A stretch of 64,000 nucleotides of DNA from Aspidapion aeneum (taxonomy: Eukaryota > Arthropoda > Insecta > Coleoptera > Brentidae): positions 28,433,351 to 28,497,350 of the forward strand of contig OY755047.1 in NCBI GenBank assembly GCA_963576565.1, written 5' to 3'. Within the stretch, counting starts at the first letter, position 1. The number at the start of each line of letters is the position of its first letter. Shown here piece after piece: positions 1 through 12,503 of this stretch. The notes beneath the pieces are model-generated. The model had not been told where the DNA came from and did no database searches. It worked only from the letters and a program-made list of their open reading frames with translations. The position numbers and the translations under genes are program-made.

Positions 1-600
1 TAACTGCCTAGCACCGCCTAAAAATTTGTACACCTTTCTGCCTATTATAGTTGTTCACCCCACAAACATAACCTCAAAAATTTCATCGTCATTTACGAAG
101 TAGTTATATATATATTATAGACAACGTGAGAAAAATTAATAGAAACAATTTAGTTATACTCACATCAAAGTGATCTTCACAAATGTAAAGTGAAGATGTA
201 TTAGATAAGGCCCTTGGGTCTCTTCGAGCAAGTTCTAGCCACTTTTTCCGTTCTTTTACTGCTGTAGGCACATGAATAAATAGTTTTTCAGGTGTTTTTA
301 TGTTAGTATTCGAACACTAAGACACTACACACCACTTATAGGATATTGTTTTTTCATAAAAAATAGTAAAAACACAGACCAAAAACAAATAAACACTTGA
401 ATGCCGGGTATCTGTCCGCGAGTTTACTGCGCTGTGACGTCATTGCAACGCCATGCTAGAAATGTTATAGCGGCAAATTCAAATCGGAAATTAGAAAACT
501 TGATTTTAAAGGTAGTTATAATAAAATATACTATTTTAATAATTTTGCGTAGCAAATTTGGGATCTATGTATCATTCTAAACTCTTTTCTAAAATTTGTC
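1..600. other. AT-rich intergenic sequence
   Basis: No gene, hairpin or known repeat recognised. Confidence 0.5.
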
Positions 601-905
601 AAATACCCTATTACCTTTGGTTTGATACCACAGAAGCCATGTTTTGACTTAAACTCCAATTTTTAAAATTTTCCCCACGCTTTTTTTAAAAACTAAAATG
701 TATTTTGTTTACCTCTAGACTCAATTACCTTTCGTTTGATATCACACACGCCATATATTCACTTAAACTCTAATTTTTGAAATCTACCCCACCCTTTTTT
801 TAAAATAAACTAAAAATGCATTTTGTTTAACTCCACACTCAATTACCTTTCGTTTGATATCACACACGCCATATTTTCACATAAACTCTAATTTTCATAA
901 TAAAT
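601..905 (+). repeat. 118-bp tandem satellite, ~2.6 copies
   Basis: Monomer landmarks are CAATTACCTTTCGTTTGATA, CACACGCCATATTTTCAC and CACCCTTTTTTTAAA. Monomers start near 601, 719 and 837. The same monomer recurs at 45765-46090. Confidence 0.85.
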
Positions 906-1497
906 ATTGCATATATTTTACATAGTGGCCAGAAGGTGTATTCTGTGTGTAAAAACTAAATATAGATTCAGATTATATTATTCAGATTTGAGGGGAAAAT
1001 TTCCCCTTTTTCCCCTCCCGTCGATCCGCGCCTGCATTTTGAAGAATCAAGTATCATAATCTATATGAGAAAAAGCAATCAATTGTCACCAGGATGTTTT
1101 TTATTTCATTAAAATCGGTTTAGTAGTAATGAATTTATAAGGAAATTAATGCAGACATGATTGGCAAGGCAACCGTATAATATTCAAAACAATCTTTAAA
1201 ACAAATATATTTTTTTTTAGAACCACCGAACCGATTTTGTTGATTCGTACCTTGTTATGCGTGGCAAGAATGCAGCTTTTTTACTGATTTAAAAAAATAA
1301 TTGAAGCATGTTCGCAACACAAGAATAAACGAGCATCTTTGAAGGGTACAATTTAATTTCGTTGGATTTTGAGACGGCGGACAAAAAATATATTTAGTCA
1401 AAAGTCTGATTAATTCTCTGCTAAGTGCAGTTTGTCCCATTAAAATCGATGATATAGTTCAAGAGTTAACATAAAATAAAAATTTCGGCCCACCCGG
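906..1497. other. intergenic, no gene
   Basis: Contains a TTCATTAAAATCGGTTTAGT block near 1105, a phrase common in the 3' parts of insect repeats and also seen near 43310. Nothing else supported. Confidence 0.4.
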
Positions 1498-3090
1498 TAT
1501 GTCCATACTGGTTTCAGTATTTGTCTATAAAAACTTGAACTTCATTTTAATTCTTCTTCAGAAGAACTCGATTTTAATTAACCAGTGCATTTTTATTTTG
1601 AAAAATCATAATGAATTTATTTGATTTCGTTTAATTTTATTCGTCATTTTTTGGACTAATTCCGACCTTTTATGGCGGTATCCTTTAGTTTTTCTATTGA
1701 TCCTTTAATACTTTTTTCTACTGAAAATAAACCATTATTATCTTCGGCAATTGCTGCTAAATGAAAACTTTTCTTGTTTTTGTGATATCGAACGTGAATT
1801 GACTAATTGATTCCTACAGCAAGGTTAGATTTTGGAGGACCTGACACAGCAGCTTAGTTAATTGTGTGACGTATAAAAAGTACAAGTCACATTTTGTTTA
1901 GTATTCAGACCGATGATTATCTACAACCCGAAAATTAAATATGTTCATACTGGTTTCAGTATTTCTCCATAAAAAAGTAACTTTTTATTAATGGTTAAAT
2001 TGGACTGCATTTTAATTCTTCTTCACAAGAGTTCCATTTTAATTAACCAGAGCATTTTTTTGAAAAATCAACATGAATTTATTTGGTTTCATTTAATTTT
2101 ATTCGAAATTTTTTGGTGTAATTCCGAACTTCCATGGCGTCATCCTGTAGTTTTTCTATTGATCCTTTAATACTTTTTTCTACTTTAAATAAACCATTAT
2201 GATCTTCGGCAATTGCTGCTAAATGACAACTTGCTGGTTTTTGTTAGATCGAAAGTGAATTGACTTACTGATTCCTATAGCAAAGTTAGGCTTTGGAGGA
2301 CCTGACACTGCAGCTTGGTTTATTCTGTAACGCATAAAAAGTATAACTAACATTTTGTTTAGTATTCAGACCGATGATTATCCACAAACCGAAAATTAAA
2401 TATGTCCATACTGGTTTCAGTATTTCTTTACAAAAAAGTAACTTGTTATTAATGGTTATATTGGACTGTATTTCAATTAACGAGCAAATTTTTGTTTAAA
2501 AAATCAACACTAATTGATTTGGTTTAATTTATTTCAATTCGTAATTTTTTGGTCTAATTGCGAACTTTATATATGCGGTTCCTTTTTCTCTTTATTCTTC
2601 TTCTTTAATGCATCTTTCTAGTGTTAATAAAGCAGTATCATCAGCAATTGCTGATAAGTGCCAATTTTCTGATTTTTGTGATTTCGCAAGTTAATAATAT
2701 GTATAAAAAGTCTAGATAGCATTTTTTTTTAGTATTCAGACCGATGATTATCTCGAACCCGAAAATTAAATTCCATAAATGTCCATACTGGTTTCAGTAT
2801 TTGTCAATAAAAAAGTAGCTTGTTATAAATGGTTAAATTGGATTCCAGTTCAATTAACCAGTACCTATTTGTTTAAAAAACCAATGAATTAATATGGTTC
2901 CGTTTTTATTTTATTCGTCATTTTTTGGTCTAATTATAAACTATTCTTGTTAATAAACCAGCATCAACGGCAATAATTGCTTCTAAGTGCCAATTTTCTG
3001 GTGATTGTAATATCGAAAGTGATTTGAATGATTGACTCCTACAGCAAGGTTAGATTTTGGAGGCTCTGACACTGCAGCTGCTTAGTTTAT
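1498..3090 (+). repeat. ~440-bp tandem array, 4 copies
   Basis: GTCCATACTGGTTTCAGTAT (or a one-base variant) opens units near 1501, 1943, 2404 and 2782, giving spacings of about 442, 461 and 378. Each unit also holds variants of CAGACCGATGATTAT, ATTTTATTCGTCATTTTTTGG and TCGGCAATTGCTGCTAA. The last unit is shortened. No conserved open frame spans the units. Confidence 0.9.
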
Positions 3091-4150
3091 TATTTGTGCT
3101 CCTAATTTAGGAGATTTAAAAACATCGCGAGGCGCAATAGCTCCTTTATAGAGTTTTTTTAAGGGCTCTTCCTTCAGTAGGTTTTTGATTATTCTGAGAT
3201 TAGTGCTGGGCACTTAGATATGATGTAAGATCATCTCTGCAAATTCTCATTCTGTGTAGGTGTTTCATCAGTGTGCAGTGACCGGGTATTCGTCCCGTAT
3301 CCTGTCTGATTGCTTTCCTATTTAGGACTTTCTCATCTTTTTGTTTCTTATGGATTAAATTTCCATTATGTGTCCAATCGAACTCCACTTACTAAATGAT
3401 ATTTCCAGACGAACTAAACTCGGCGTTGAGAGCTGAGCTTTTTGTATTTTTTTTGAATATCGCCACATACTCCTTAGCCTTTTATTACACTATTAAGATA
3501 TGTGAATGCTTTAACATTCTCGATATTTTCTTGTCTTGCCTTAAATTTTTTCCTAACGGATTGTATATGGATCCTTATTTAAAGAAAATATTCAAAATTT
3601 TTCTTTCACAGATTCAGAATAATTTATTTCTCCTTTTGAATTTTCTGCATCAATTATGGATTTTTGAATTTGCGTTAATGAAATTCTTGGATTTTTCCGA
3701 TCTTCGTATCCATAAGGAAGGGTTAGCAGCGCAGTATTTTGATCTTCAGTTAATGAATGCCCCTGCTGCAGAGGAATTTTTATCTATTTTCCTGAGATTG
3801 ATTTAAGTTCTCGTTTAACCACATGCTCGATATTTGTACTATGACATTATTTTTATCAAAGTGTTATCGATACTTATTTTTATAAAGATTTATCTGGCAC
3901 CATCGATAAATCTGACATAATGCTGTTTTTCTGAAGATATTGCAGATTGTCAGTTATAATTGTAAGCACCTTTACAGGAACTCTAACATTCGCCTTATGG
4001 GTAACCTTAAGAAGTTCGACAGAAATTTCATCAGGAATACATGCCATTTCACCTTTCAGTTACTCGAAAAAATGTAAGACCTTTTTTGTGGAGAATTTTT
4101 GGACCTGTATCTTTGACGAAATTAAGCTGGTGGACGATTATCATTGAAAA
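3091..4150 (-). mobile_element. non-LTR retroelement remnant (C-terminal pol pieces)
   Basis: The minus strand at 3388-3203 reads GRIPGHCTLMKHLHRMRICR, like the TGH..L..HL.RMG segment near the C-terminus of Jockey/R1-like pol. At about 4060-3930 the minus strand reads CIPDEISVELLK, like the DGIP.E.LK part of a reverse transcriptase. Many stops and deletions. The 440-bp array adjoins its 3' side, so it could be repeat DNA of the same element. Confidence 0.45.
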
Positions 4151-4280
4151 GTTATATCTATTTAATCTATCTCATTAACCGTAATTTTGTTGTTTGATAG
4201 TAAAAGGATTGGGATTTAAATGTTATTAAGCAATGATTTGGTTTTTCCAAAAGTGATTTTTAGTAAATGGGGGTAAGGTC

Positions 4281-4315
4281 ACTCATCGTAAAGCAAGCTT
4301 TACTTTACGATGAGT
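4281..4315. repeat. perfect 13-bp hairpin
   Basis: ACTCATCGTAAAG and CTTTACGATGAGT with a 9-base loop. It has no obvious terminal repeats of its own. Confidence 0.8.
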
Positions 4316-4413
4316 GTTCTTACGTGGGGGTGCTGGACAAACAAGATTAGAGAAAAACAAATAATAAAATTTCAGAGTAACTGTCAAAGATCAGGGAATA
4401 ATTTCTTTACATA

Positions 4414-4745
4414 TACAGTGTGTCCACGGATTAAGTTACGCTAAGGGATAAATGACAAAAAATTTTTTAGTTAGATTCTGATTTTACGGGATTCTGCTTG
4501 GTCTTAAACTAACATGTTTTTTTCTGAAAATTGAGAATCTGCCGTAACTTTTGAATCTAGCAACCCTTAATAACATTTTCCGATATCTATTAAAACAAAG
4601 GTAGTTTACTCTTAACACTTTTTATCAAACCGGCCCTGTAGATTATTTGACTTGATTAATTTTTTTAACATCTTAATTTCAGACCAGGCAGGAGCAATTC
4701 CCGGAAAATGAAAATCTAAATCGAGCATTTATTGGACACACTGTA
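4414..4745. mobile_element. MITE with TACAGTGTGTCCA ends
   Basis: TACAGTGTGTCCA at 4414 and TGGACACACTGTA ending at 4745 are inverted termini with TA at the edges, typical of Tc1/mariner-type MITEs. A partial relative (AACATCTTA, AGGAGCGATTCCC, AATCTAAATCGA) is at 22700-22930. Confidence 0.75.
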
Positions 4746-5100
4746 GATTTAGAACATCTCGGAAGTCAAATTAAGTATCATGCACACCAAAACAAGTTAG
4801 CAACGATAAAAGACCACTCTGTACAATATATTGATATCCAGAGTGTCAAACTAGTTCTGTGGCAAATAAATAAATATACCAATTATTACCATAAACATTT
4901 TGGTACGGTATGCAAATTTAAAATCTTAATGCAGTTATTGCAAAACGCCAGCAATTTATAAGCAGTAAAAACTTTAATTGAATATATAAAAAAACGTTGT
5001 CAAAGATGCAAGCAAAATGGATGGACAGGGAATAAAATGAAGATGACGAAAACTGAAAACTTTAGAAAACCAACTGCCAATTTGTAATATCAGCTAGGGT
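4746..5100. other. intergenic, no gene
   Basis: Nothing recognisable apart from low-complexity AT sequence. Confidence 0.4.
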
Positions 5101-5325
5101 AGTCTCGGGTCTGAGATAAAAATCTGTTATTAAGGTGATATCATTCTTAGGTGGTTCAAGTATTGTCCGTTTACTTTGATGCCTATTTCTTCCCAATCTA
5201 AGTTTCTTAAACCATCTTTCATGGCCTGGTTAAATAGTTTAGGGGATATTGTGTCAGCCTGGCTGACACTTCTTCTTATGCGAATTGGCTTCGTGGATTT
5301 TGATTACTGTTGTTACTTCGCTATA

Positions 5326-6013
5326 TACAGGGTGTTTCCTGATTGAATGTCAATATTTATGGGGGTGATACTTGGGCCCATTTTAAGAAAAAAACTTCAT
5401 ATGAACGTATTTCCTAAACGTCTTACATTTTGAGATACAGGGTGGTAAAGTTTTCAAAAATAAATAATTTATTATTAATATCTACAATACCAATGAAGTG
5501 TACTTTTTAAATCTGTATTCAATTATGAGCAAACTTGATCTCTTGAATTTTTTTAGTCCGACGCACGGGTTGAACCTAAAAAAATTAAGTCTACGTGTCT
5601 CTGCATGATGATATTTTAATTTTAACAATATTGTTATGATCATGCAGAGAAACGGTTTTTATTTTTTTAAGCGAAAATCGTACATCGGATTGAAAAAAAT
5701 CAACTAATCAACTTTGGTTAGAAATGATTGGGGATTTCAAAAATAATTTTTATTTTAGGAAAAATCAGTGGCGTGCCATCAATTTCTGCCAAAATAGGCA
5801 GGTCAAATTACGTACGAACGCCACTGATGAAAATTAAAAAAAAGTGATACATTAAAAAATGCCTCTTGATTTATAGTACATGTATGACAAATTTCATTAA
5901 AATATCTGAAGTGGTATTGTAGATATTAATAATAAATTATTTATTTTTGAAAACTTTACCACCCTGTATCTCAAAAGGTAAGAAGTTTAGGACATATGTT
6001 CATATGAAGTTTT
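5326..6013. mobile_element. foldback element inserted in LINE
   Basis: TACAGGGTGTTTCC at 5326. Arms of about 100 bp at roughly 5393-5494 and 5908-6012 are inverted copies, sharing GAGATACAGGGTGGTAAAG and TATTGTAGATATTAATAATA in complement. A smaller palindrome (TCTCTGCATGAT) sits in the centre at about 5600-5655, and a 60-bp CAGTGGCG/CGCCACTG element at 5764-5827. Confidence 0.8.
5764..5827. mobile_element. very short CAGTGGCG-ended element
   Basis: TCAGTGGCGTGCC and ACGAACGCCACTGA are inverted ends about 40 bp apart. The CAGTGGCG terminus recurs at about 13098, 33216 and 60782. Confidence 0.5.
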
Positions 6014-6600
6014 TCTATCTCGGCTATTAATTAAAGATGATTTTACTGCCCAGTGCTCAATGCTATCGAAAGCTTTTTTAATAGATGGTCAACTGTACTG
6101 GAACGTTTTCTGAAGCCTGCTTGTTCTTTTGATTGATATCCGTCAAATTTTGTTGTTAGTCTATCTGTTAATATTTTCATGAAAAGCTTATAAATTACAT
6201 TGAGGATATATAGGTCGATAGTTTTTTAGGTCTGCTCTATCGCCTTTCTTGTGTAGAAAAATGGTTATGGATTCTTTCCAGTTGTTTAGCATTATTTTTT
6301 CTTTTAGTATTTTATTCACGAGAATATGGAGAGTATTAACTACAGACTATTTAACAACCGTACTTGAGCATTTTTGCCGTTGTTCCGTCCGTCTCTTCCA
6401 GGTGATTTGTTATTTTTCATTTTCTTTATTGATCTCTTTATTTCCGCTTTGCTTATTTCAGGTTGTCGCTCTGAGTTTATGTTCTTTATTTGTATTTGGA
6501 GTTTCTTCATGGTTTCTCGTGATGGTTCCCTTTTTGTTTGGTATAATTCTGTATAGAATAGTTGTGTGATATTTATACAAATTAAAATAAACACCAAGAA

Positions 6601-7984
6601 TTTCGCAATTTCGTGCAAAATAATGGCACGTGACGGATAAATAATATGTGCGTGTGGCTGGAAATTTTTTTTATACAATTTGCAATGCAGATTAAATTTT
6701 ACTGCTCTATGTCAAACTGCCTGTTTGTTCACTATTTGCCATATCAACTATGTCTATCAAATTAAGCACTACTTAATTACTGCAAAAGCCCACTACATAT
6801 ATTTTAATAACTAAAGTCTCGTATTTTACTCATTGGTTTTTAATTTTTATGGGGTCTCACTTAAAACTCTAATGTATAATTATTCAATTAGTATAAATAG
6901 GTAATACTAATTCCGTTTAAGGGTATTTCTCAAAAATCCCGTTAGCATTTCGATATGAAATTTTCGTTCTTAAACTTATTAACTTAACTCAATATTGATT
7001 AAATAACACATACATTTGACCGATCGATGTTCGTACAATAGATATTAATGCAATTTAGCAATAAAAGTTTATAACTAGAATCGAACTAGGTTACCGGGGG
7101 CTATTTGATAGAGACTTGAGAGAGTAAAGCCTTGCCTGTATGGAGCCAATGATTTGGGCTTTTTTCCTATAAAATACGTTGATCGGTTTTTGCGGGTGAA
7201 ATCTATGAGGAGTCTCTCTTTTGCATTGCCCTTTCCCTGTTTTAAAACTGCATTTTCCTTTGCTGTTAATTGTTTAAACATAATTTGGTAATAAATCTAC
7301 AATACCAAACACATCTCTAAAATGGTCATACAAGTCAATCTTTTTCCAGCATGAGAATACTTCAATTATCGGGCGGAGAATTTTTTCATGTCTAAAACAA
7401 GCAGCCTTAGTTATATCTCTTCTTAGTTTTTATACGTGCACAGTTAAAGTTCTTCAACCAAGTTTATACTGTGGTAAATAAAGAAGCTGATTTGCCCAAT
7501 GTCACATATAGGTCAGCGTTTATTTTTCTTGACAATATTTCCTTGATATTGTGAAAATTACGTGGTTTATCAAAAATAGTGTTTTTTGAAGAAATGCCCT
7601 TAAGTTATATCTGTTTTCAGCCATTGACAGTTTACTATCTAAAATAGGATTTGTTTTAATTTAATGGCTTTTGCCTCGAAATTTTTTGCAAAAAGATTAC
7701 TGTAAAATATTTTGTCAACCTGTAATATCAAATAAATATCACCGAAGTAGCACCTCTTATCTAAACATTGTTATGACGAAACGCTCTTGATAACGACAGA
7801 GAGCGATATTCTTAAAGGGTAAAGGTAGTAAGTAGAGAATTCGTCAGTGCATTTGTAAGTATGCGATTTGGGAATATTACTTCTTCCAGATCTTCCAACG
7901 TTCCTCAAATATTTTTTTATATAAATAAAGGTTGAATTGAATTTATTTTTGTATAGATTTAGTTTGATTTCAGTAGAGGTTTGT
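6601..7984. other. intergenic, no gene
   Basis: AT-rich. No protein family, RNA gene or clear repeat recognised. Short frames here look random. Confidence 0.4.
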
Positions 7985-8175
7985 AATAAGTTTAAGTAAT
8001 TTAATTTTAATAAGTCCTCGAAGAATTTTCAATAAGCAGTCTTGTTGCACACTGTCGAAGGCTTTACTGTAATCTAGAAAGTAAACATTAATATCTGTTT
8101 ATATCTTTGCATCTATGAAACAACAAAATGGCAATGGGCTCATACGTTCTTGCTCTCTGCTGGTTGTCCCTTTTT
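7985..8175 (-). mobile_element. LINE reverse-transcriptase scrap
   Basis: The minus strand near 8110-8020 reads NVYFLDYSKAFDSVQQDCLL, the conserved (F/L)DY.KAFDSV palm motif of non-LTR reverse transcriptases, then KILRGLIKIK. Flanks are too decayed to delimit. Confidence 0.7.
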
Positions 8176-8507
8176 TAGTTGGAACATGGATACACATACT
8201 TTAGTCTGTATTATTAGTGGATCTTCTTCTATGCTTGTTATGTAAAAATTTGGACTTCTAATGTGACTAATAGAAGTATATTTTCCATGTGCCAAGCCTA
8301 ATATTTTTTTCTATAATTATATTTCCCTACGTATGCCCTTGTTTCTTCGCTTCCTGTTAGTTCAAAAAAGGTCATATTTTTTTCTTTAGTGTTTAAATTT
8401 AGTTACATTGTCATCGCATCCTTTTGCCATTTTGCTTTTGCTGTCCTTATCTTTGTTTCTTTGTTGTAATAATTTAATCGCTTTTATTGTTGGTTTAGTT
8501 TCATTGC

Positions 8508-8691
8508 AGCCATGAACTAATTGGTTATTCCGGATATTCCTTCACATCCTTTAAATGCGAGAATCTGATAGAGCGATTGACCACAAAACGTCAAAAATTA
8601 CATATTTTCACTGCTCCGATTAACCAGATAACCCAACTTCTAAGGAGAGTTATTAGATAGAGGCTGCGGGGAAACCAATTAGTTCATGGCT
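8508..8691. mobile_element. 184-bp MITE
   Basis: AGCCATGAACTAATTGGTT at 8508 is exactly inverted at 8673-8691. The interior has no coding sequence. Confidence 0.85.
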
Positions 8692-9659
8692 AAAAAATGG
8701 CTTAGCAAAAATCCTTGAATCTCGAATTGTCTCTACATAGTTAAAACATTAACCTAATATATTTTGCATCAAAAACCACACTTTGTTCTAGTTGTTAATT
8801 AAGTAATTCGAATTTAAGAACGAGTGTTAGGAGCAATTAAACACATTTATGTTGGTTTATTGACAAACACTGACCACCACGCTATAGATAGAGACAAAAA
8901 CAATCTTAATTTCGATATTTAGTTTTTAGCATCGAGTCAAGTCTGAAGCAAGTACAGGCAATACCGAATTATAATAGTACCAAAGAAACCTAGAAAATGT
9001 TTGTATTTGAATCATCTAACGCATTTTTAATATTTTGCTTGAGTAACCTTTAAGACATAGGTATTTAAACGCATTAACGGCCCCTTCTGCCGATAAACCT
9101 AGTGCTCTTGTTTTTTATTCGGTTTATCTAGTAACACAAGTAGCATATTATTATCTGTGCTATCCAAAACATTTCTCTGAGGTTGTGTAGAATCAATTCA
9201 ATTCAATTCAATATATTTATTTACAGCTTACTTTTGTATAATTAACAATTTTTCTTTTCGCACCATTTTGCAGTAAATAAATATATTTTGTATGCATTTT
9301 AAAGTCCCAGGGACTTGTTTGCATATACATATATCTGATGAACATTGCATAGTAACAACGATATATTTCATATTTAAACATAAAAAAATTGAAGCATGCG
9401 TACTGTAATTGGTTTATTGACAATATAAATAAGTATTAAAGAATCAATAGAAAAACTGCGTGATGCCGTCACAATTGGACCTAATAATGACAAAAAAATA
9501 AAAGTAAATCAATTCATGTTGATTTTAGAATTAAAAATAATTTACATTCCTATACGAAATTGTTTAAATTAAGCATAATAATTCTACCTCTATTTGGCAT
9601 TTATTATAAATTTCGTTGAAAGGCATATGTCTTCAAGAGATCTTGAATGTTATATTAGT
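8692..9659. other. intergenic; LINE 3'-tail-like pentamer repeat
   Basis: TCAATTCAATTCAATTCAAT near 9192-9213 is a (TTGAA)n run on the minus strand. The same tail is at 29237-29251 after a GGAAAATAAAGCTTAG block. It probably marks 3' ends of one LINE family. No gene seen. Confidence 0.5.
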
Positions 9660-10319
9660 TTAGAGCCCTTTATGCACTTTTGGTGTTAATGCAAAGTTGA
9701 GTACAGGGGTTGAAAGCGCTTACCTTTAGGAACACAATTCCACTTATTGAACATCTGTCAAACTCATGCCAAATACAATATGGCGATTCAAAGATGAAAA
9801 ACAGAAAAATTTTGGAAAACTCACATCTTTTTTGTGTTTACTGATAAGTGGTGGCTGGGGTTACCCTCAGGCCAATTTCGTAGTTAGAACTTTTCAACTT
9901 ATGGTAAAAATGAAACACACTAAGGATACAACTTGTTAATGCACATCTTTTTTGTATCTTATGATTTTTTTAAAATCAGCAGTCTCTATAAAACGCAAAA
10001 AACACGAAAAAAAAAGCATCATGTTGAGGAATATATTTTTTTGAGACCAGAAACATTAAAAATGCAAGTGATTAATAGTTTTTATTAAAATGCACTATCA
10101 AATAAAATAAAATTAGTTTGAAAAAAATCAGCTAAAAGAGGTGTGAATTTCCCAAAATTTCTCGGTTTTTCATGTCGCTGCTTTGCTTTGATAGTGGCAC
10201 AACTAAAAAAAATGCGTTTTTGCGTTTTCTGTAAAAACTAATATTTTTATAACAAAATTTTCCTTGTTTTCTATTTCAAGGATGGGTAAGTTATTGATTG
10301 ATTTAATTAAAGCAACAAA

Positions 10320-10376
<57 letters not shown>

Positions 10377-10582
10377 CTTTTGCCATTATTTTTAAAAGGC
10401 GTTTCCTGAAAATTATCATTTCCAGTTATGCCACTATCAAAGCAAGGCAGCGATGTATGAAATATTTTCTTTGACATGAGTTTGACAGATGTCCAAAAGT
10501 GGATTTCTGTTCCCAAAGGTAAAGGCATTGAACCCCTGGCGTCAACTCTGCATTAACACGAAAAGTGCATGAAGGCCTCTAA
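9660..10582. mobile_element. ~920-bp element with >100-bp inverted ends
   Basis: The left end (9660-9770) and right end (10470-10582) are inverted copies sharing TGCACTTTTGGTGTTAATGC (one mismatch), TTACCTTTAGG.AACA and CATCTGTCAAACTCATG. A CTTTGATAGTGGC block also occurs at both 10185 and 10430, inverted. A (TA)n run is inside. No transposase frame. Confidence 0.8.
10328..10374. repeat. (TA)n microsatellite
   Basis: About 22 uninterrupted TA units inside the 9660-10582 element. Confidence 0.95.
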
Positions 10583-11436
10583 GCGAATAGAGTGTAAAGT
10601 AGTGAAGTAAATATAAAAAGCAAAACAAAGGAGTGGTATATAGCAGCAACAAAATTATGATTTACAGTTGAAGTAAAGTCTCTGTATAGTGACTTCAAAG
10701 TAGGTCATACAGAAAAATATTTAAAACAATGAAAAAATAATAAGCTAATCTTAAATTGACAGAAAAAACTGAAATTAATAAAATTTTAGTTGGTTTATAA
10801 CCGCACATTAATTCGTATATCACTCTATGAAATCACTTTCCCTGGTAAGTGATAATATAACCAATATATAAAGAGTTACAAATTTTCTTGGGGGCTTGTT
10901 TTCACCCTGTTATCGGTTGTAAAACTAGACTACACAAAATTTAAAGGAAAAAAAGTTTTTTTTTTTGGTTTTTTTTTAGATTTTTTATTGTTAGTGATTT
11001 TTATAAAATAATTGTGTCATAGTGAATTTAAAACAAAAACCTATTTTTGGATTAACTGTATTTGGAAGTAAGTAAATACATATACAAATTACCACCCCTT
11101 AACTAATAATATAAAAACTTAACAAAAAATGAAATACGATATTTTTCAAACAAATCTAATATCCGTATTTAATACGACCCTATTTATACCTATTTAAAAT
11201 TTTGACAATAATTTATTTTTTTTTGGATTAAATACCTGTATTTCCACATAAAGTGATATAAAACATACTTTATTGAAAAATAACACAAAAATACGGAATT
11301 TCCTGTTTTCTTCTTCTTTCCTAAAATTTTTAGAAAAATACTCACTCGAATTTGAATTTTTTTTCCAGTTTTCATATTGTCCTTTAATTAATAAAATGTC
11401 CTTTAGAATTTTTGTAGTTTTTTTCTTGCTTATAGG
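10583..11436. other. intergenic, no gene
   Basis: Nothing supported; several poly-A/T runs. Confidence 0.4.
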
Positions 11437-11603
11437 AATAAAAGAAAAACCAATTGCTGTTGGGGCAACGTTTCGTTTCTGTATTGAAACTTTTTTAAGC
11501 CTCAGAAGGTAAGGTTATATTTGATGTAGTTGTTCTGACGATTGGAAAACTTTCAATACAGAAACGAAACGTTGCCGCAAGCAAAATTGGTTTTTCTTTT
11601 ATT
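11437..11603. mobile_element. 167-bp foldback MITE
   Basis: AATAAAAGAAAAACCAATT and GGCAACGTTTCGTTTCTGTA on the left are inverted on the right, which ends AATTGGTTTTTCTTTTATT at 11603. The spacer is about 55 bp. Confidence 0.85.
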
Positions 11604-11719
11604 AAAAACAAGTTGCTTTAAAACGCATTCCATCAAGTACTACTCGGAAATGTCCAGTCAGGACAGGGAGGTCAAATTATTGTTTTGATTGTCTAGATAA
11701 TGTCCAAGAAAAACTATCA

Positions 11720-12340
11720 AATATCCTTTTTTTTTCGCTTTCTAGCATAAATAAGCCCTAAACATTTTAAAAATGAAAAATATGTTTTCTATACTTTTTG
11801 AATGACCAATGACTCCGATTCCGTTGACAAAAGCCTCAACAGCCAAAATAGCATTAATAAAAATAAATGGATCATGGCGGATCTGATACCTTCCTATTAG
11901 CCTATTATAGTTTTTTTTTTTATATTGGCGGTTACGATGACGAACCGCCATTCTAAAAAAACCGACTATAGCACACTTTAAGTGAAATATCTCAGAAACT
12001 AAAGCTCCTACGAAGTTTTAACAGAAATTATTTAGCTATATTCCGAAAACCGCATATTCATGCGATGCTCGTTTAAGTTAGCATTTTTGAAAAGAAATTA
12101 ATTGTCAAAAAACTGTCATTAGCATTAATGGATTTCGACCAAAAGTTTTATAAAAATTGGTTCATTGGTTAGGAGTTATCGGGTTACGGATAGACACACA
12201 CACAGACAGACATCACGACGTAATTGCTAAGATAGGTCAAAATACAATCAAATAACAGATTTTTGGCGTTATCTAAAAAAAAAATTGTCGAAAATAATGC
12301 CTTCTCTAGCTATTGCTGCGCGGGTTAGGAAGGTAAAAAT
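11720..12340 (+). repeat. dispersed ~500-bp repeat, copy A
   Basis: Landmarks in order: GATCATGGCGGATCTGATAC, TATCTCAGAAACTAAAGCTC, TTCCGAAAACCGCATATTCA, GTCATTAGCATTAATGGATT, GACACACACACAGACAGACA, TTGCTAAGATAGGTC, CTTCTCTAGCTATTGCTGC. Other copies are at 22082-22590 (-), 33440-33600 (-), 34545-35045 (+) and 44826-45495 (+). Non-coding. It ends 164 bp before the yellow start codon. Confidence 0.85.
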
Positions 12341-12443
12341 CTTTCTAGCTAATTGCATTGAGTAAATGATGGATTGCATTCAAAAGCGATTTATGTTTAA
12401 CATCTTTGTCATCTCTTTCTACTTAAGATAATGTACATGATAA

Positions 12444-12472
12444 TTTAAAATAAATCACTCACACAATCAATT
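12444..12472 (+). promoter_or_regulatory. possible TATA-like/initiator region of yellow
   Basis: TTTAAAATAAAT at 12444-12455 lies about 25 bases before an initiator-like TCAATT at 12467, 32-60 bases before the start codon. In such AT-rich DNA this can occur by chance. Confidence 0.2.
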
Positions 12473-12503
12473 ACTATTAGATTTCATAACAGAAGACTCC
12501 AAA

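Larger units (their letters stand above)
5101..6600 (-). mobile_element. RTE-type LINE fragment, split by a foldback element
   Basis: The minus strand gives reverse-transcriptase pieces in order. At about 6560-6395: FYTELYQTKREPSRETMKKL, then EIKRSIKKMKNNKSPGRDG. At about 6215-6100: NVIYKLFMKILTDRL, then EQAGFRK. At about 5320-5110: IKIHEANS, CQPG, LFNQAMKD and NGQYLNHLR in shifting frames. A foldback at 5326-6013 interrupts it. The paralogue at 29640-30720 shows the uninterrupted order. Frameshifts and stops show it is dead. Confidence 0.8.

Noticed and set aside
3396..3806. 136-residue plus-strand frame
   Set aside because: Low-complexity Phe/Leu/Ile composition typical of AT-rich chance frames; it overlaps minus-strand retroelement pieces and has no family motif.
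6249..6569. 106-residue plus frame
   Set aside because: Complement of the RTE reverse-transcriptase fragment, whose minus-strand frame carries the real motifs.
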